Positions 12,501-23,883 of a stretch of DNA of 64,000 nt are shown in pieces. How positions within the stretch are numbered: the stretch's first letter is position 1; each line of letters starts with the position of its first letter. Source of the stretch: Massariosphaeria phaeospora (taxonomy: Eukaryota > Ascomycota > Dothideomycetes > Pleosporales). The DNA lies in NCBI GenBank assembly GCA_011032825.1, contig JAADJZ010000002.1, positions 558,001-622,000 on the forward strand, written 5' to 3'. The notes below the pieces were generated by a model. The model did no database searches, was not told where the DNA came from, and saw nothing but the letters and a program-made list of their open reading frames with translations. The position numbers were made by a program, and so were the translations under genes.

Positions 12501-12805
12501 ATTTTGTAATAATAATAATTGTAAATAGCTTTATAGCTTTATTTCTAATAGAGCGTTTATAGTGTTTAACGTGCATTAGCTAAATTCGTGCATTAAGTGC
12601 ACGAACACGGTAATCAAATAATGCAACAAAAAAAAGCAACGACTTTAAAAAAGTAAAGCAAAAGAGCTTAAAGCAGCAGCTACACTGTATAAAAAAAAAA
12701 GCAAAAAAAGCAATAAGCGCTACGACAAATAGCAATAGAGCAGCGTAAAAATAATAGCAAAGCAAAAGCTACGCAGCTAGCTACTACGCGCGCACTTAAA
12801 CAATA
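12501..12805. other. AT-rich transposon debris
   Basis: No gene is seen. The plus strand at about 12,610-12,780 again reads Lys/Ala-rich, suggesting another transposase tail. A perfect 8-bp-arm palindrome (TTCGTGCA, 5-nt spacer, TGCACGAA) lies at 12,585-12,605. Confidence 0.4.
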
Positions 12806-14660
12806 ACGTAAACTACTAGTAATCTAGCTAAACTAGTAACCTAGCTAAAAATGCTTAGCACAACTAACTTATCTTAAAGAATATTAAATTAATTGCTATT
12901 AAACAAAGAACCTGCGTACGTCGTGCTAGCTTTAAATTTAAAAGCTTTTTTGTATTTTTTTAGCAAGTTTAGGCATTGTGCTTTGTATTACTATAGTTTT
13001 TACAGCGCCGTAGAGCTAGTTAGGCTTTTTTTTAACTCTTTTTACTACGCGCTTTTTTTAATAGCTAAAGCGCTGTAAATGCTTTAGTAGCTACTTGCGC
13101 TAATTCGTTACTATACTCTATTGTACTACTATGCTAAATTCGCTTTTATTTGCGCAATTTCTACTTAGTTATCTTTGCTAATTAATTTTTAAGCTCTTTG
13201 ATATAGTAGTCTTTAAGCGCGTTCTAATGCAGCATTAATTTAGCTCTTTTTACAAGCTAAAAGAAGCTACTCTGCGCTAAAGTAAGCAATTTAGTAATAA
13301 AATCGCGTACTAGCTTTAATTACAATTTAAATTTAAATGTATTGCTTAGAGTTTTTAACTGCTACAGCGTTTTTAGTGCAAAAAGTAGTAGCAAAGTACG
13401 CAGCTGTACTTTAAAACAACTAAAAACTACTTACGCGTTAATAGAAACTAGCTTTAAAACGTTAAAAGCTTTTTTGCAGTTTTCTATTGTAAACACTTTA
13501 AAAAACGCGTTTTTAAAAGTAAGCAAAAAGTTTTCTTTGTTAATATAAAAAACGCGCTAGCGCGCTAAGTCTCAAACGCGTTAAAAGTACTTTAGCTTTA
13601 GTAGCAAAAAGCAAACTACATCTAGCAGCTAAAGAATATAAAATAAATAAGCTAGCATGCAAAGCGTAAAAATCTTGTTTTTAAAATAATAGTTTTTGAA
13701 ATCTTAAGATTAGTAGCTCTTATAGCTGTTTAAAATAAGTAGCTAATACTTTTTTACCTAACGCGCTTTTGTATGCGCGTTAAAGTACTTTAACTATTTA
13801 AAACTAAAAGCGTTGTTTATCTAGCTGTTCTTAAAAACTAAAAGCTTTTAATTGCTAGGTATAGAGTTTTTTTTGTACTATGCTAAAATGCAAACGCGCA
13901 TTTTGTAGATAATAAATAGCGAGATTGTGTACCTTGCAGCGCAGATGCTTTAGATAACTATTACTTACTCTTAATTACTTAGCTAGATAAAATTAAGTTG
14001 AGTATGTTTTTAAAAGCTTGTAACGTCTTTTATAGAGCTAATTACGCTTATTTAAAAGCTAGTCTTGTTAAAGTTGTGCACGTCGTCGTCGTAGACGCCG
14101 TACTTAGCTTTAGTATTCTCTACTAGCTTGAACCACGCGCCAATTATCTCTAGATCCTTCTAGAGTATTCTCTGCCTATCTTTGGCTCAATTAAAAGCTA
14201 TTTTGAGCTTAGATGAACGCGTTACGAAGCGCGCAGGCTAGTTCTTGCTTACTAGCCTGCTACTACGCTCGCCTAGCAGTTTATTAGCCATATCAGCTAC
14301 CTTAGATAGAAGGAGAGCGAATTCTTGCGCGTCAAAGTCAAGGATGTATCAAACGATCGTCTCTTTTTCGGTGCTCGTAAGCTTACGGAGAGTAGACGTA
14401 GTTTCTAGGCCAAAAAGTGTTTCTTTATCGCGTTTAGCAAGTCGACGGTGATTAACAGTAAAAGACCGTGCAGCTGCGCAGAGGCTTTAGAATTTGCCAG
14501 CTCTAAAAGCTTTAAGAGCAAAAAAGAGTCTGCCTTCGTGTTCACGTAATTGCGCGTTCGTAGGTGTAAGCATAGTAGGAGCAAGTTAGTGTTCGTAGTC
14601 TTGGCGTTTTTTGGCCGGGTTACTGGTTTGGCCGGGTTACTGGTGGTTTACCGTTTACGT
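12806..14660 (-). mobile_element. Mutated pogo/Fot-like element with terminal inverted repeats and TA duplication
   Basis: The left end (ACGTAAACTACTAGTAA from 12,806) and the right end (complement of ...TTTACCGTTTACGT to 14,660) are inverted copies once C-to-T changes are allowed. TA flanks both sides (12,804-12,805 and 14,661-14,662). The right terminal repeat, read inwards, contains two tandem copies of the 17-mer CCAGTAACCCGGCCAAA. The left has the same pair in mutated form. The minus strand carries transposase remnants closely related to the copy at 29,010-32,977: a zinc knuckle near 12,985-13,030 and a YINKE..F..AF-like C-terminal region near 13,340-13,550. The element is 1,855 bp and dead. 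The right terminus is far less mutated than the left. Confidence 0.8.
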
Positions 14661-14662
14661 TA

Positions 14663-14793
14663 TACACTTATTGCAATTACTCTACTAAAAAATCTTGCAA
14701 TAATACGTTTTGTGTGTAGCTCTACAGCCTCATTTGTGCGCGCTCTGATTTTAGTTGGGGTGGTGAACTGGCTCATCCGGTGCACGGGCACTG
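14663..14793 (-). mobile_element. Terminal fragment of another pogo-like element
   Basis: Read on the minus strand from 14,793, this starts CAGTGCCCGTGCACCGGATG after a TA (14,794-14,795). It is the same terminus as the one ending at 15,235. It continues for about 130 bp and is then cut at a TA by the element at 12,806-14,660. This suggests it was inserted at a TA inside the 14,796-15,235 element and was itself hit later. Confidence 0.5.
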
Positions 14794-14795
14794 TA

Positions 14796-15235
14796 GTAGT
14801 AAGCTCGTCGGCGTGGCGATGCAGAAAGCGCGAAACTCACGCATGCGAAGCCTCGTGTTTTGCAACTGCGCTAGCGAAATTTTGTACCATCTCTCTTGTA
14901 GGTAGCAAGCCTCGCTCTGTGCATCTTTCTATGTACTGCACAAGCTCTGCCTCTTGTTGTAGGTTGAGTAATTGCTGTTCTTCTAATGCAGCTGCATAAG
15001 ACTGCGTTCTGCCCTTGTGCCTTCGCGACAGTGTTGTGCGATCAACACTAAACTGTTTTGCAACTTCGCGATACGAGAAAGATGCGCCAGCTTCACCTAA
15101 TTCGATTGCTTCAATCGCAGCCTCGATTGAGTTCATATTGGTAGAGTTGTGACGCGTTAAGGTTGGGACGAAATACATGTTTTGATGTTGGGGTGGCTCA
15201 TCGGTTGTACTGGCTCATCGCGCGCACGGGCACTG
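14796..15235 (-). pseudogene. 5' end and N-terminal DNA-binding part of a pogo/Fot-like transposase
   Basis: The terminus at 15,235, followed by TA at 15,236-15,237, reads inwards CAGTGCCCGTGC and then two 17-nt units, each ending GATGAGCCA. From an ATG at 15,134 the minus strand encodes a psq-type HTH (IEAAIEAIE, FSYREVAKQFSVDRTTLSRRH) and the start of a CENP-B/Tc5-type HTH (LPTREMVQNFASAVAKH). It then hits TGA where relatives have Trp (HA*VSRFLHRHADEL) and is cut off by the next element. It is fairly GC-balanced compared with the rest of the block, so it is younger or less mutated. Only the DNA-binding half remains; no DDE domain is present. Confidence 0.75.
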
Positions 15236-15348
15236 TAGTGTCGCACGGACGCCACTTTATCCGACGCGCCTCGGGCGCGTCGCTGGGCAGGTGGGTACGA
15301 CGACGTCTGCCCTCGACCGTCCTTCAGCCCACTCCTCCGCCGACAACC

Positions 15349-18300
15349 ATGGCCCGTGGAATCGAAGGGAACGAGATGTCGACGCCTCGCCCCGCGTCAC
15401 AGAAGAAGCAGCCCGCCTCCGGCTCGCAATCCACGAACCAGAAGTCTATCCTCGGCTTCTTCCAGAAAAAGCCGTCCAACTCGTCCAGTCCCGCGCCGTC
15501 ACCTTCCACGCCAGCAAAGAAAACGCCGGTATCGAGTCTAAGCAAGAAGTTGCTTACCAAGTCGAGCCCTGTCTCGCGTCTGACGCCCATACCCAGCAGC
15601 GACGCTCCTGAGCCTTCGAGCCCGATTAAAGAGGAGCAAGAGGCGTCTGTGGGGAGGAATAAGGAAAACGGTCTGTCATTGCCCACCACTCGTATATATG
15701 CGGAAGCTGACCACTGCTCTTCAGAGGCTGCACGTGTCGCCTTGAGTAGCCCTTCGCGAAAGGTGATTTGCCAGCCTGCGTCCTATGACTGCACCTCACC
15801 TGCTAATCTTTCCGTAGAAGAAACAGCCTATCAACTACACCGAAACCGACGACGACGAAAGCGATGAAGTCTTCCAACCGTTGACCAACAATGCTAGGAA
15901 GGGCCGTGCTACGAAACGGCGGAAAGTAAGCCTGGAAGACTCAGACGAGGAGTTTGGCCTGGATCCTGCTACCCAGCAGGCCATGCTTGACGATGGTACG
16001 TCATTGTCGCTCCCGCCGCCACATCGGTTTGGTGTGAAGGCTGACAGGGACAGACATGGATGACTTCATCGTACCCGATGAGTATGATGCGGACGTTGTG
16101 GTGCCGAAGAAGCGGAAACGGCAAGCACCGTCAAAATCCAGCAGAGTCTCGGCCCCTCCGTCTTCTCCCCCCAAGCGAGAACTCGTCGAAGATGATGCCA
16201 TGGATGCCATCGTGACTGGCACATCGACCGCGCAACAATGGACGTACGATCCCAACAACTTGGAACCCCTGAACCCTCGGCCCGCCACCTCAAGTTCTAA
16301 GAAGATTGTAAATAAGGTGTTGAAGCAACGTCCCTCTGCTTCCGAGCCTGAGAAGCGCTACCCCTGGCTTGCAAACCTCCAGGACTTGGAGCGACACCCT
16401 CGCGATCATCCCGAATATGACCCGCGCACCATATTCATACCACCGCAAGCTTGGAACAACTTTTCGGACTTTGAGAAACAATACTGGGAAATCAAACAGA
16501 AACTATGGGACACCATCGTCTTCTTCAAAAAGGGCAAATTCTATGAATTGTACGAGAATGATGCAACCATTGGCCACCAGTTGTTTGATCTCAAGCTCAC
16601 TGATCGGGTGAACATGAGGATGGTTGGAGTTCCAGAGTCGTCACTGGACATGTGGGCAAGCCAATTTGTAGCCAAGGGTTATAAAGTTGCACGGGTCGAT
16701 CAGATGGAATCGGCGCTCGCCAAAGAGATGCGTGAGAGAGGCGACAACAAAGTTGTGAAGAAGGGCAAAGAATCCAAGGTCATCCGGCGGGAGCTGGCAT
16801 CAATTTTGACGTCGGGTACTCTGGTGGACACCGGTATGCTTCAAAACGACATGTCGACATACTGCATGGCCATCAAAGAGATTGACCGCGACAACATGCC
16901 CGCTTTCGGGGTGGCATTTGTTGATACCGCCACAGCCCAGTTCCAGCTGTGCGAATTCACTGATGACATCGATATGACCAAATTCGAGACACTGATAGCT
17001 CAAATGCGACCCGGTGAGCTGCTCCTGGAGAAATCCTGTTTGTCAGCGAAGGCAATGCGGATTCTCAAGAACAACACCGGCCCTACAACTATCTGGAACG
17101 CTCTGAAGCCGACAAAAGAGTTCTGGCCTGCTGATATTACCATTCGAGAAGTCGAGGCGTCTGGCTACTTTGAGTCTCCTACAGAAGATAACATCGAAGC
17201 GTGGCCGCCAGTGCTTCGCGAAGCTCGTGACCAGGATTTAGTAATGTCGGCCTTTGGCGCGCTCTTGCAGTATCTGCGCACGCTAAAGATCGAACGCGAG
17301 CTGGTCAACTTGGGCAATTTTGCGTGGTATGATCCTATCCGCAAAGCAACGAGCTTGGTGCTCGATGGACAAAGTCTGATCAACCTGGAAATCTTTGCCA
17401 ACAACTTCGATGGTGGAATCGAAGGCACCTTATTCGCAATGCTCAACCGTTGTATTACTCCATTTGGTAAGCGACTTCTGCGGCAATGGGTATGCCACCC
17501 ACTTGCCGACGCAAGAAAAATCAACGCTCGCCTCGACGCTGTTGATGCTCTAAACGCTGATACCGCCATAACTGATAACTTTACTGCCTCGCTAAGTAAG
17601 CTGCCCGATCTCGAGCGCCTAATCTCGCGCGTACACGCAAGTCGCTGCAGTGCCCGGGACTTCGTTAAGGTTGTCGAAGGATTTGAAACGATTGAATACA
17701 CTACAGGTCTCCTTCAGCAATTCGGTGAAGGAGAAGGCGTTCTCGGTCAGCTTATCTCCTCAATGCCTGACCTTGCTGGTGCCTTGGAAAACTGGAAAGA
17801 CGCGTTCGATCGGAGCCTAGCCAAAAGTGAAGGCATCCTCGTGCCCACCCCTGGCGTCGAGGAAGATTTCGACGCCAGCCAGGAGGAAATTAATACATGT
17901 GAAGCAAACCTAGACGAACTTTTGAAGAGAGCCCGAAAGGATCTAGGGTCGTCGGCGATCCTGTTCCGCGACAACGGTAAAGAGATCTACCAGCTCGAAG
18001 TTCCTAAGAAAGTAAAAGTCCCGTCGAACTGGGATCAGACGTCTGCTACTGCCAAAGTCACTCGCTACTACACGCCTGAGCTCAGAAAACTCGTCCGCAC
18101 CCTACAGGAAGCACAGGAAACTCACGGGCAGATAGTACGAGACGTTACTAGCCGCTTCTGTGCTAGGTTCGATGAGGACTACACGACTTGGCTCGCTGCT
18201 GTGAAGATCATTGCACAGCTCGACTGCTTGATTAGTCTCGCAAAGGCATCTGCTTCACTAGGGGACCCGAGTTGTCGACCAATCTTCTCTGATGCGAAAC

Positions 18301-19187
18301 GCACCATCATCGAATTTCAAGAATTACGCCATCCATGCATGCTGAGCGCGGTGGACGACTTCATCCCCAATGACATTAAGTTGGGTGGTGACTCTCCAAA
18401 CATCGATCTTCTCACTGGTGCTAACGCGGCTGGTAAATCGACTATTCTTCGAATGGTAGGTCGCACATGGTGCCCTTTAAGACCTGGACTGACCGAAAGA
18501 CAGACATGCATCGCAGTTATCCTTGCCCAAGTCGGGTGTTACCTCCCCTGTATCTCCGCCACCCTTACTCCGGTCGATCGTATCATGTCACGTCTGGGCG
18601 CCAACGACAACATCTTCGCAGCGCAATCGACCTTTTTCGTAGAGCTATCCGAGACCCAAAAAATACTTTCCGAAGCCACGCCCCGCTCGCTCGTCATTCT
18701 CGATGAGCTTGGCCGAGGCACTTCATCGTACGATGGCGTTTCTGTTGCCCAAGCGGTGCTCCACGATATTAGCTCTCGCGTGGGCTGCGTCGGGTTCTTC
18801 GCCACTCACTATCGCTCGTTAGCCAAAGAATTCGAATATCATCCGGAAGTTGCGAACAAGCGAATGCGCATCCATGTTGATGACGAGTCCAAATCCATTA
18901 CTTTTCTGTACAAACTAGAAGACGGTGTGGCCGACGGAAGCTTTGGTATGCATTGTGCTGCCATGTGTGGAATTCCGAGCAAAATCATTGAAAACGCTGA
19001 GGTGGCAGCAAGAGAGTGGGAGCATACGTCGAGGCTCGGCGAGAGGATGGAGGTCAAGAAGGAAGGGGGAGCTGTGTATGTGCCGCTTGGCATCCAGAGT
19101 GATCTCGCTTGGACGCTGCGAGAAGGCTTGGAGGGGGTGGGGGATCGCGCTCTGGACGTTCTCCTCGAGGCCATCGCCGGACTTTAG
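15349..19187 (+). CDS. MSH6: DNA mismatch repair protein MSH6 (MutS homologue)
   Basis: MSH6 pairs with MSH2 (MutS-alpha) and recognises base mismatches and small loops in the nucleus. Exons 15,349-15,762, 15,818-15,995, 16,054-18,455 and 18,504-19,187 give about 1,225 aa. The ATG at 15,349 (CAACCATGG) is preferred; the next in-frame ATG is 15,376. Near the N-terminus, QKSILGFF is a PCNA-binding (PIP) box, followed by a long charged, disordered region. The mismatch-binding domain has FFKKGKFYELYENDA, the Phe-X-Glu reader motif. The Walker A is GANAAGKST, as in yeast Msh6; Walker B is VILDELGRGTSSYDG; the FFATHYRSL switch follows. The last intron (18,456-18,503) is 48 nt with no stop, so an unspliced call would insert 16 false residues between RM and TCIAV. 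Degenerate transposons end only about 110 bp upstream. Confidence 0.95.
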
Positions 19188-20046
19188 AAAGTGCGGCTGT
19201 CTTGCGGGTGTTATGTCAAGCGTTCAAGAATGTCGTTCGCATCTATTGGAGTTACGGCTGGTATGTTCACCTAGGTGTATCACTATCTGGAAATGTTCGT
19301 GGTCAGCGAAGAGTTACGGACGGACTGGTGTTGATCATCAATATGTGTTCGGTGGAAAAGTACGATATGTTAATTGTTCGCTCCGAGCGTACCTGAAAAT
19401 ACTTATCTTCTGTCTGCTAGGTGCGGCTTGCGTGGGAAGTGGTGTCAAGAGTCGATTTTAGCGGCAGGCCGTTCCCAGTTGGTCCTGATTGTGTTGATGC
19501 TTCTGAGGCTAATGACAATATTCTAGGTGCTAGTACTTTGCTATTTGGGATACCTACAGATTATATGGACATGCAGGATAAGTGGTTGGGATATATCGGC
19601 GTCTCAAGCTATACTACAACCACGAACAACTTGCCCCACAGGTCTACACTAAAATCACGAATCGAAACCTAAAACCTCCTCTTCGGTCGGCCCAATCTCA
19701 AAGCCACACATTCTGAATGTTTCTCTGGGCGTGAATAGCGCGGAAACACCTAGTGACGCTAGTAACCACTTTAATCTGGATTTAGTGTCGTCTCCCACAT
19801 TTCCACCACTCACCACCAAGAACACCAGCAGACCTGGTCCAAGATTCGGAAGATTTTCGTTACTTCGTGCGCTTCGCGGGAGGGGTATTCCCTACAATCG
19901 AATCATGAGTCCGTGCTCGAATTAAGTCTAAATATGCTTTAAACCTAGTCCGCCCATCCGACAACGTTCTGATTCACTGTGGCATTCTTTTCCTCGCACC
20001 CGTTGCTTCTATTGAATTCACCCTTTCACTCTTTTTCTCAGACAAC
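19188..20046. other. Intergenic region
   Basis: This is the spacer between MSH6 and the GH43 gene, which are in the same direction. Small open frames here have no recognisable content or start context. Its right part should hold the arabinanase promoter. No RNA gene or repeat was seen. Confidence 0.5.
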
Positions 20047-21123
20047 ATGCGCTCCGCATTCCTGCTCTCCATCTATTCGCTATGGGCTGTGTCTGTCAAC
20101 GCATACGCTAACCCCAAGGCCTGCACCGGCACTTGCGGGAACGCCCACGACCCAGCGCTCATACGACGTGATGACGGGATATACTTCCGCTTTTCTACAG
20201 GCAGCAAGATCGCAATCCACAGCGCGCCCTCGCTCACCGGCCCATGGACCTATCGCGGTGCTGCAATCCCCAAAGGATCCAAGATCAACAAAGGCGGCAA
20301 AGACGACCTCTGGGCGCCCGATGTGCAAAAGGTCGGAGACACCTATTACCTTTACTACTCCGTCTCGGCGTTCGGATCCCAGAACTCCGCCATCGGCGTT
20401 GCGACAAGCTCCAACCTCGACAAAGACTCGTGGACCGACCTAGGGACCACGGGCATCGAGTCCGCGAGTGGCAAGCCGTACAATGCCATCGACAGCAACT
20501 TGTACCTCGCAAATGGCCAGTACTACATGAGCTTCGGATCATTCTGGCACGGCTTGTATCAGGTCAAGATGGCGAACCCGCCGAAGAAGATTGCGAGTGG
20601 TGCGGCTAGCACGAACCTTGCGTACGTGCCGAGTGGCGAGCATGCGCAGGAGGCCCCGCTCATTTACAAGTATGGCAGCTACTACTATTTATTCTTCTCG
20701 GCTGGCAAGTGCTGCGGCTTCGACGCCAACCGTCCGGCCAAGGGCGCAGAGTACAAGATCCAGGTGTGCCGGTCGAGCTCGCCCACTGATGGCTTTGTGA
20801 GTTTGCTCCGATGGCCCCGTGTTTGAATCGTGATACTGACGGGTTGCAGGTTGATAAGAGCGGCAAGAAGTGCACAGAGGGTGGCGGCACTACTGTTCTG
20901 GAGTCGCATGGATGGGTCTACGGGCCCGGTGGCCAGGGCGTCTTCAATGACCCTTCACAGGGCCCAGTATTGTATTACCATTACGGTACGTGATGTTGCT
21001 GTCTAGAGGGAATCTTCAGACACTAACATTGATCTAGTGGATACCCGTATTGGATACGCCGATGGCCAGAAGCTGTTCGGCATCAATAACATCAACTTCT
21101 CAAGCGGATGGCCTGTTGTGTAA
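20047..21123 (+). CDS. Secreted GH43 endo-1,5-alpha-L-arabinanase
   Basis: It is predicted to cut alpha-1,5-linked arabinan of pectin side chains outside the cell. Exons 20,047-20,796, 20,850-20,985 and 21,038-21,123 give 323 aa. An N-terminal signal peptide of about 19-20 residues ([19 protein letters not shown]) is followed by a single five-bladed GH43 domain. Visible family motifs are [19 protein letters not shown] (general base Asp), [14 protein letters not shown] (the Asp that tunes the acid) and [18 protein letters not shown] (acid Glu). [12 protein letters not shown] segment with paired Cys follows. Length fits single-domain fungal arabinanases, with no carbohydrate-binding module. It may act in plant cell wall breakdown, consistent with a saprotroph or plant pathogen. 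Other GH43 specificities cannot be excluded. Confidence 0.88.
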
Positions 21124-21426
21124 ACATCGCGCGCACAAGACCCTATTCTGTTATGTCTTCGTTGTAAATACTTGCCTTATGGCTCTTCAAATGTATACAT
21201 GCCCCTACTACTTGCCGTATCAACACACAGTCTTATCCCTCAAACACCGAATTCACAACTCACTGCAAAATAACAACCCATCAAAACACAAACCACAAAC
21301 ATTCTTCTTCGATCCCCAGTCCCAACGGACCAGTGAATGAATGAAAAAAAAAACCACTCAAACCCACGAGAGAAGGCGAGGAACCGAACCTAGAACACTA
21401 GGAATGGTATCTCAACGGCGAATTCC
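21124..21426. other. Short intergenic region
   Basis: AT-rich 3' flank of the arabinanase gene and upstream region of the next gene, with an A-rich run near 21,340-21,352. No other feature was seen. Confidence 0.4.
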
Positions 21427-22613
21427 ATGCTTACTCTGGTGGCCAATAGCTATATTGCAACCGCAGGTCTGGTCCGCAAACCCGGCGGGAACACGTAAGT
21501 ATTGTTGATGAATCCTTCAGTTGAGCAGGCACTTGCTAATTATACACAGTCATATCGCCAGCGATATTGATCGCCTTTTCAAGGAAAGTATGAATGGCAT
21601 CCTACACAATACTACGGATAGTATCAACCAAGATATGAGGGACATCATGGTTGGTACAGTGTTGGGGAACATAGACCTGCGCACTCTCATCGCAAGTGGT
21701 GACTACATTGAGCCTCATCCCGACTTCTTTTCCGCGCTCAAGTCTGTTACCGATAGGTATCAATTCGCTGCAGCTGTCAACAGCTTGTGGTAAGGCTCCT
21801 CCAAGATCATTATGCTTCCACCTTACTAACGCTTCCAGGACATTCGACAGGCCGTATATACTCGACGTAGATGCCGAGATGGGATGCGAGAATGACCGCC
21901 GGGGGCCAGCGTTGAACAAAGTGTGTTTGTCAGAACGTCCCGGAAAATCGTACTGGATATATGCGATCATGCAGGACGAGGAACACAGCAAGACTAATAA
22001 CGCACACATCAGGGCTCCTACTGGACTATACCGGTTCAGGCCAGACAATAATCTCGACTATAACCGCGACATGCACCGGATAACGATCGAAGATATTGTT
22101 CGATCGTCACTTTGGGTGCACGAAAATCATCTGGAGGACGCCATCCGCAACATGGACGCAACGCGCATTGCGGACATGCACAGACATGCATCGACAAACC
22201 TGGGCCAGGTCCCAGGAGCCTTCACAATCGCTGTCTGCCGGAATCCGGGCGGCGAGAGCATCACTACCACCAACCAAAACGATGCGCGGAATTATCCTTG
22301 CATGTGTGGTCAATTCGGGTGGCGACCTAATGAGAAAGGTGCATGGTCGCCTCAAAACGATGAGACGCCGGAGTTCCTCGTGCGGTCCGGACTCATATTC
22401 TCTGGGGAATGGAGCAGGTCCTGCAAACGCGACAACAAGTGCGACGCATCAAAGAAAATTGACTGGGTGTTCGAGGGCCGCTTCCCAAGGGACATAGAGA
22501 TACCGGAAAAGTCCAAGCATCCGTTCACGGAGTGCAAAAAACCGCGGGCACACCTCACCGAAGTCAGCGGCATGGAATGGCTAGATCTCGGAGGGTGTTG
22601 GTGGTGCGATTAA
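21427..22613 (+). CDS. Unrecognised protein with Cys-rich C-terminus
   Basis: No family is recognised with confidence. Proposed exons 21,427-21,494, 21,550-21,789 and 21,839-22,613 give 360 aa; both introns have GT-AG ends and keep the frame. The first exon is the least certain part. The N-terminus lacks a clear signal peptide. The middle resembles soluble domains of fungal secreted orphan proteins (RGPALNKVCL, GKSYWIYAI). The C-terminal half has at least eight Cys, including PCMCGQ, SCKRDNKC and GGCWWC at the very end, suggesting disulfides and hence an extracellular or lumenal life. A longer relative with an N-terminal signal sequence is plausible, and this copy could be 5'-truncated because the arabinanase gene ends only 300 bp away. 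Function is unknown. Confidence 0.6.
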
Positions 22614-23489
22614 GAGTCACATGTCTGGAGTGTACTCAGTAGATTGGATCTTTAGTATAAAAGTAGCTTTGCATGTTTGTTTTATTTAATTGTGGGTTTT
22701 GACTCCTTTTGTCCCATTGCCCCTCCTGCAACAGCCGCGTCCGTTACCTCCTCTGAAGAAAGAGCAAAAGAGAGCGCGGAGACGTTGTCCGCACGTGGTT
22801 CATAAACAGATAGGTGCTGGATGGAACGAATTACTATGGTGTTGCTTCGTCCGGCGGCGAGATCGAACCCCACAGAATATTGCATAGCTTGCTGATGTTT
22901 TTAGTACATCTCACATGGAAGTGATCGACGGCCATATCTTTACTGCCTTGTATCCTTTTACGGAGTGAGTTGGGGCGGAGATCGAGCTTTGGTGATGATG
23001 CTGATGGGTGATGGTGTTTAGTTTGTCCGAACGGGGATCCTTGTTGTATACCTTCGGGGAGAGTCCTGGATCGCGTGTAACAGAGTGTTAGCGAACGGAC
23101 AGTCGTACCTAGAACCTATCGAGGATCTTCCCATCTATCTAGCTTGGTATGTATTTTCCGCTGCGTAATCGAAATAGTATGTAGCTAGACCTGTTCGCCG
23201 CGTGCCTAAAGTATTAATGTTCCATCTCAGCTGAAGCTAACAAGCTAGGAGGTCCAATCTGTATAGTTACAAAGATAAGCATAACGTGCTACAGTCAACG
23301 ATTGGAACACAACTCAAGTTATGACTAGCAACCGACTTGGATATAATAAGCCAACTAATCTAACAGTCTTCACACAACGAACCAGTCCCATCCTCAGGGC
23401 AGCCATCAGCACTTCGCGCAAGAACCCCATATCCCAAAATTGTAAACAAGAAGAAGAAGTCGAGTCGTGGTCGGAGTTGCTAACTTCCG
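22614..23489. other. Intergenic region
   Basis: No gene, RNA gene or clear repeat was recognised. It lies between two genes that converge on it. Confidence 0.45.
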
Positions 23490-23883
23490 CTAGCACTGGA
23501 TCATCTTGTCGCCCTCAGGGACGTCGAAGACACGAGGCGTCGAGCCAGCAACGAATTTCGCGATAGGCATTGATCCGCAGTTGGTTCCGCTGTGCACAAG
23601 CGGTCAGTCACACGCTCATCTCAGGCATTAGGTCCGAACAGAGGGAAACTTACCCGAAAACTCGGCACTCAATGCATCCCTCGTTGAAGACATCGATTTG
23701 CGTGTAAGCAGCGTCGAGTTTTTGGCAGTTCAACGTGTCGATGCTGTCGCCTTGGATGTTGGTGGAGCCTTTGCTGGTGTCTCCGCCGATGGTGGCGCGG
23801 GCGCAGTCGGGTGCGCGGCGCTGGATGGCTGGCACGGCGGTGGCGACGGCGGCGAACAGGGCGAGAGCGGCGGTGAAACGCAT
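23490..23883 (-). CDS. Small secreted cysteine-rich protein (effector candidate)
   Basis: The family is not recognised. Two exons (23,654-23,883 and 23,490-23,589, minus strand; intron 23,590-23,653 with GT-AG ends) give 109 aa. The N-terminus is a classic signal peptide (MRFTAALALFAAVATAVPA), followed by QRR, a possible Kex2-type processing site. The mature part is about 85 residues with six Cys (PDCAR, LNCQK, EGCIEC, TNCGS and the C-terminal IQC), an even number able to form three disulfides. Without the second exon the protein would stop after four Cys. Size, secretion signal and Cys content fit fungal effector-like or antimicrobial secreted proteins. It sits in a gene-poor 2.3-kb stretch next to a HET gene. 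No toxic or effector activity is shown by sequence alone. Confidence 0.75.

Noticed and set aside
13342..13548. Open frame on the plus strand in the AT-rich block
   Set aside because: It is the antisense of the transposase C-terminal region; the same antisense frame appears at 31,659-31,865.
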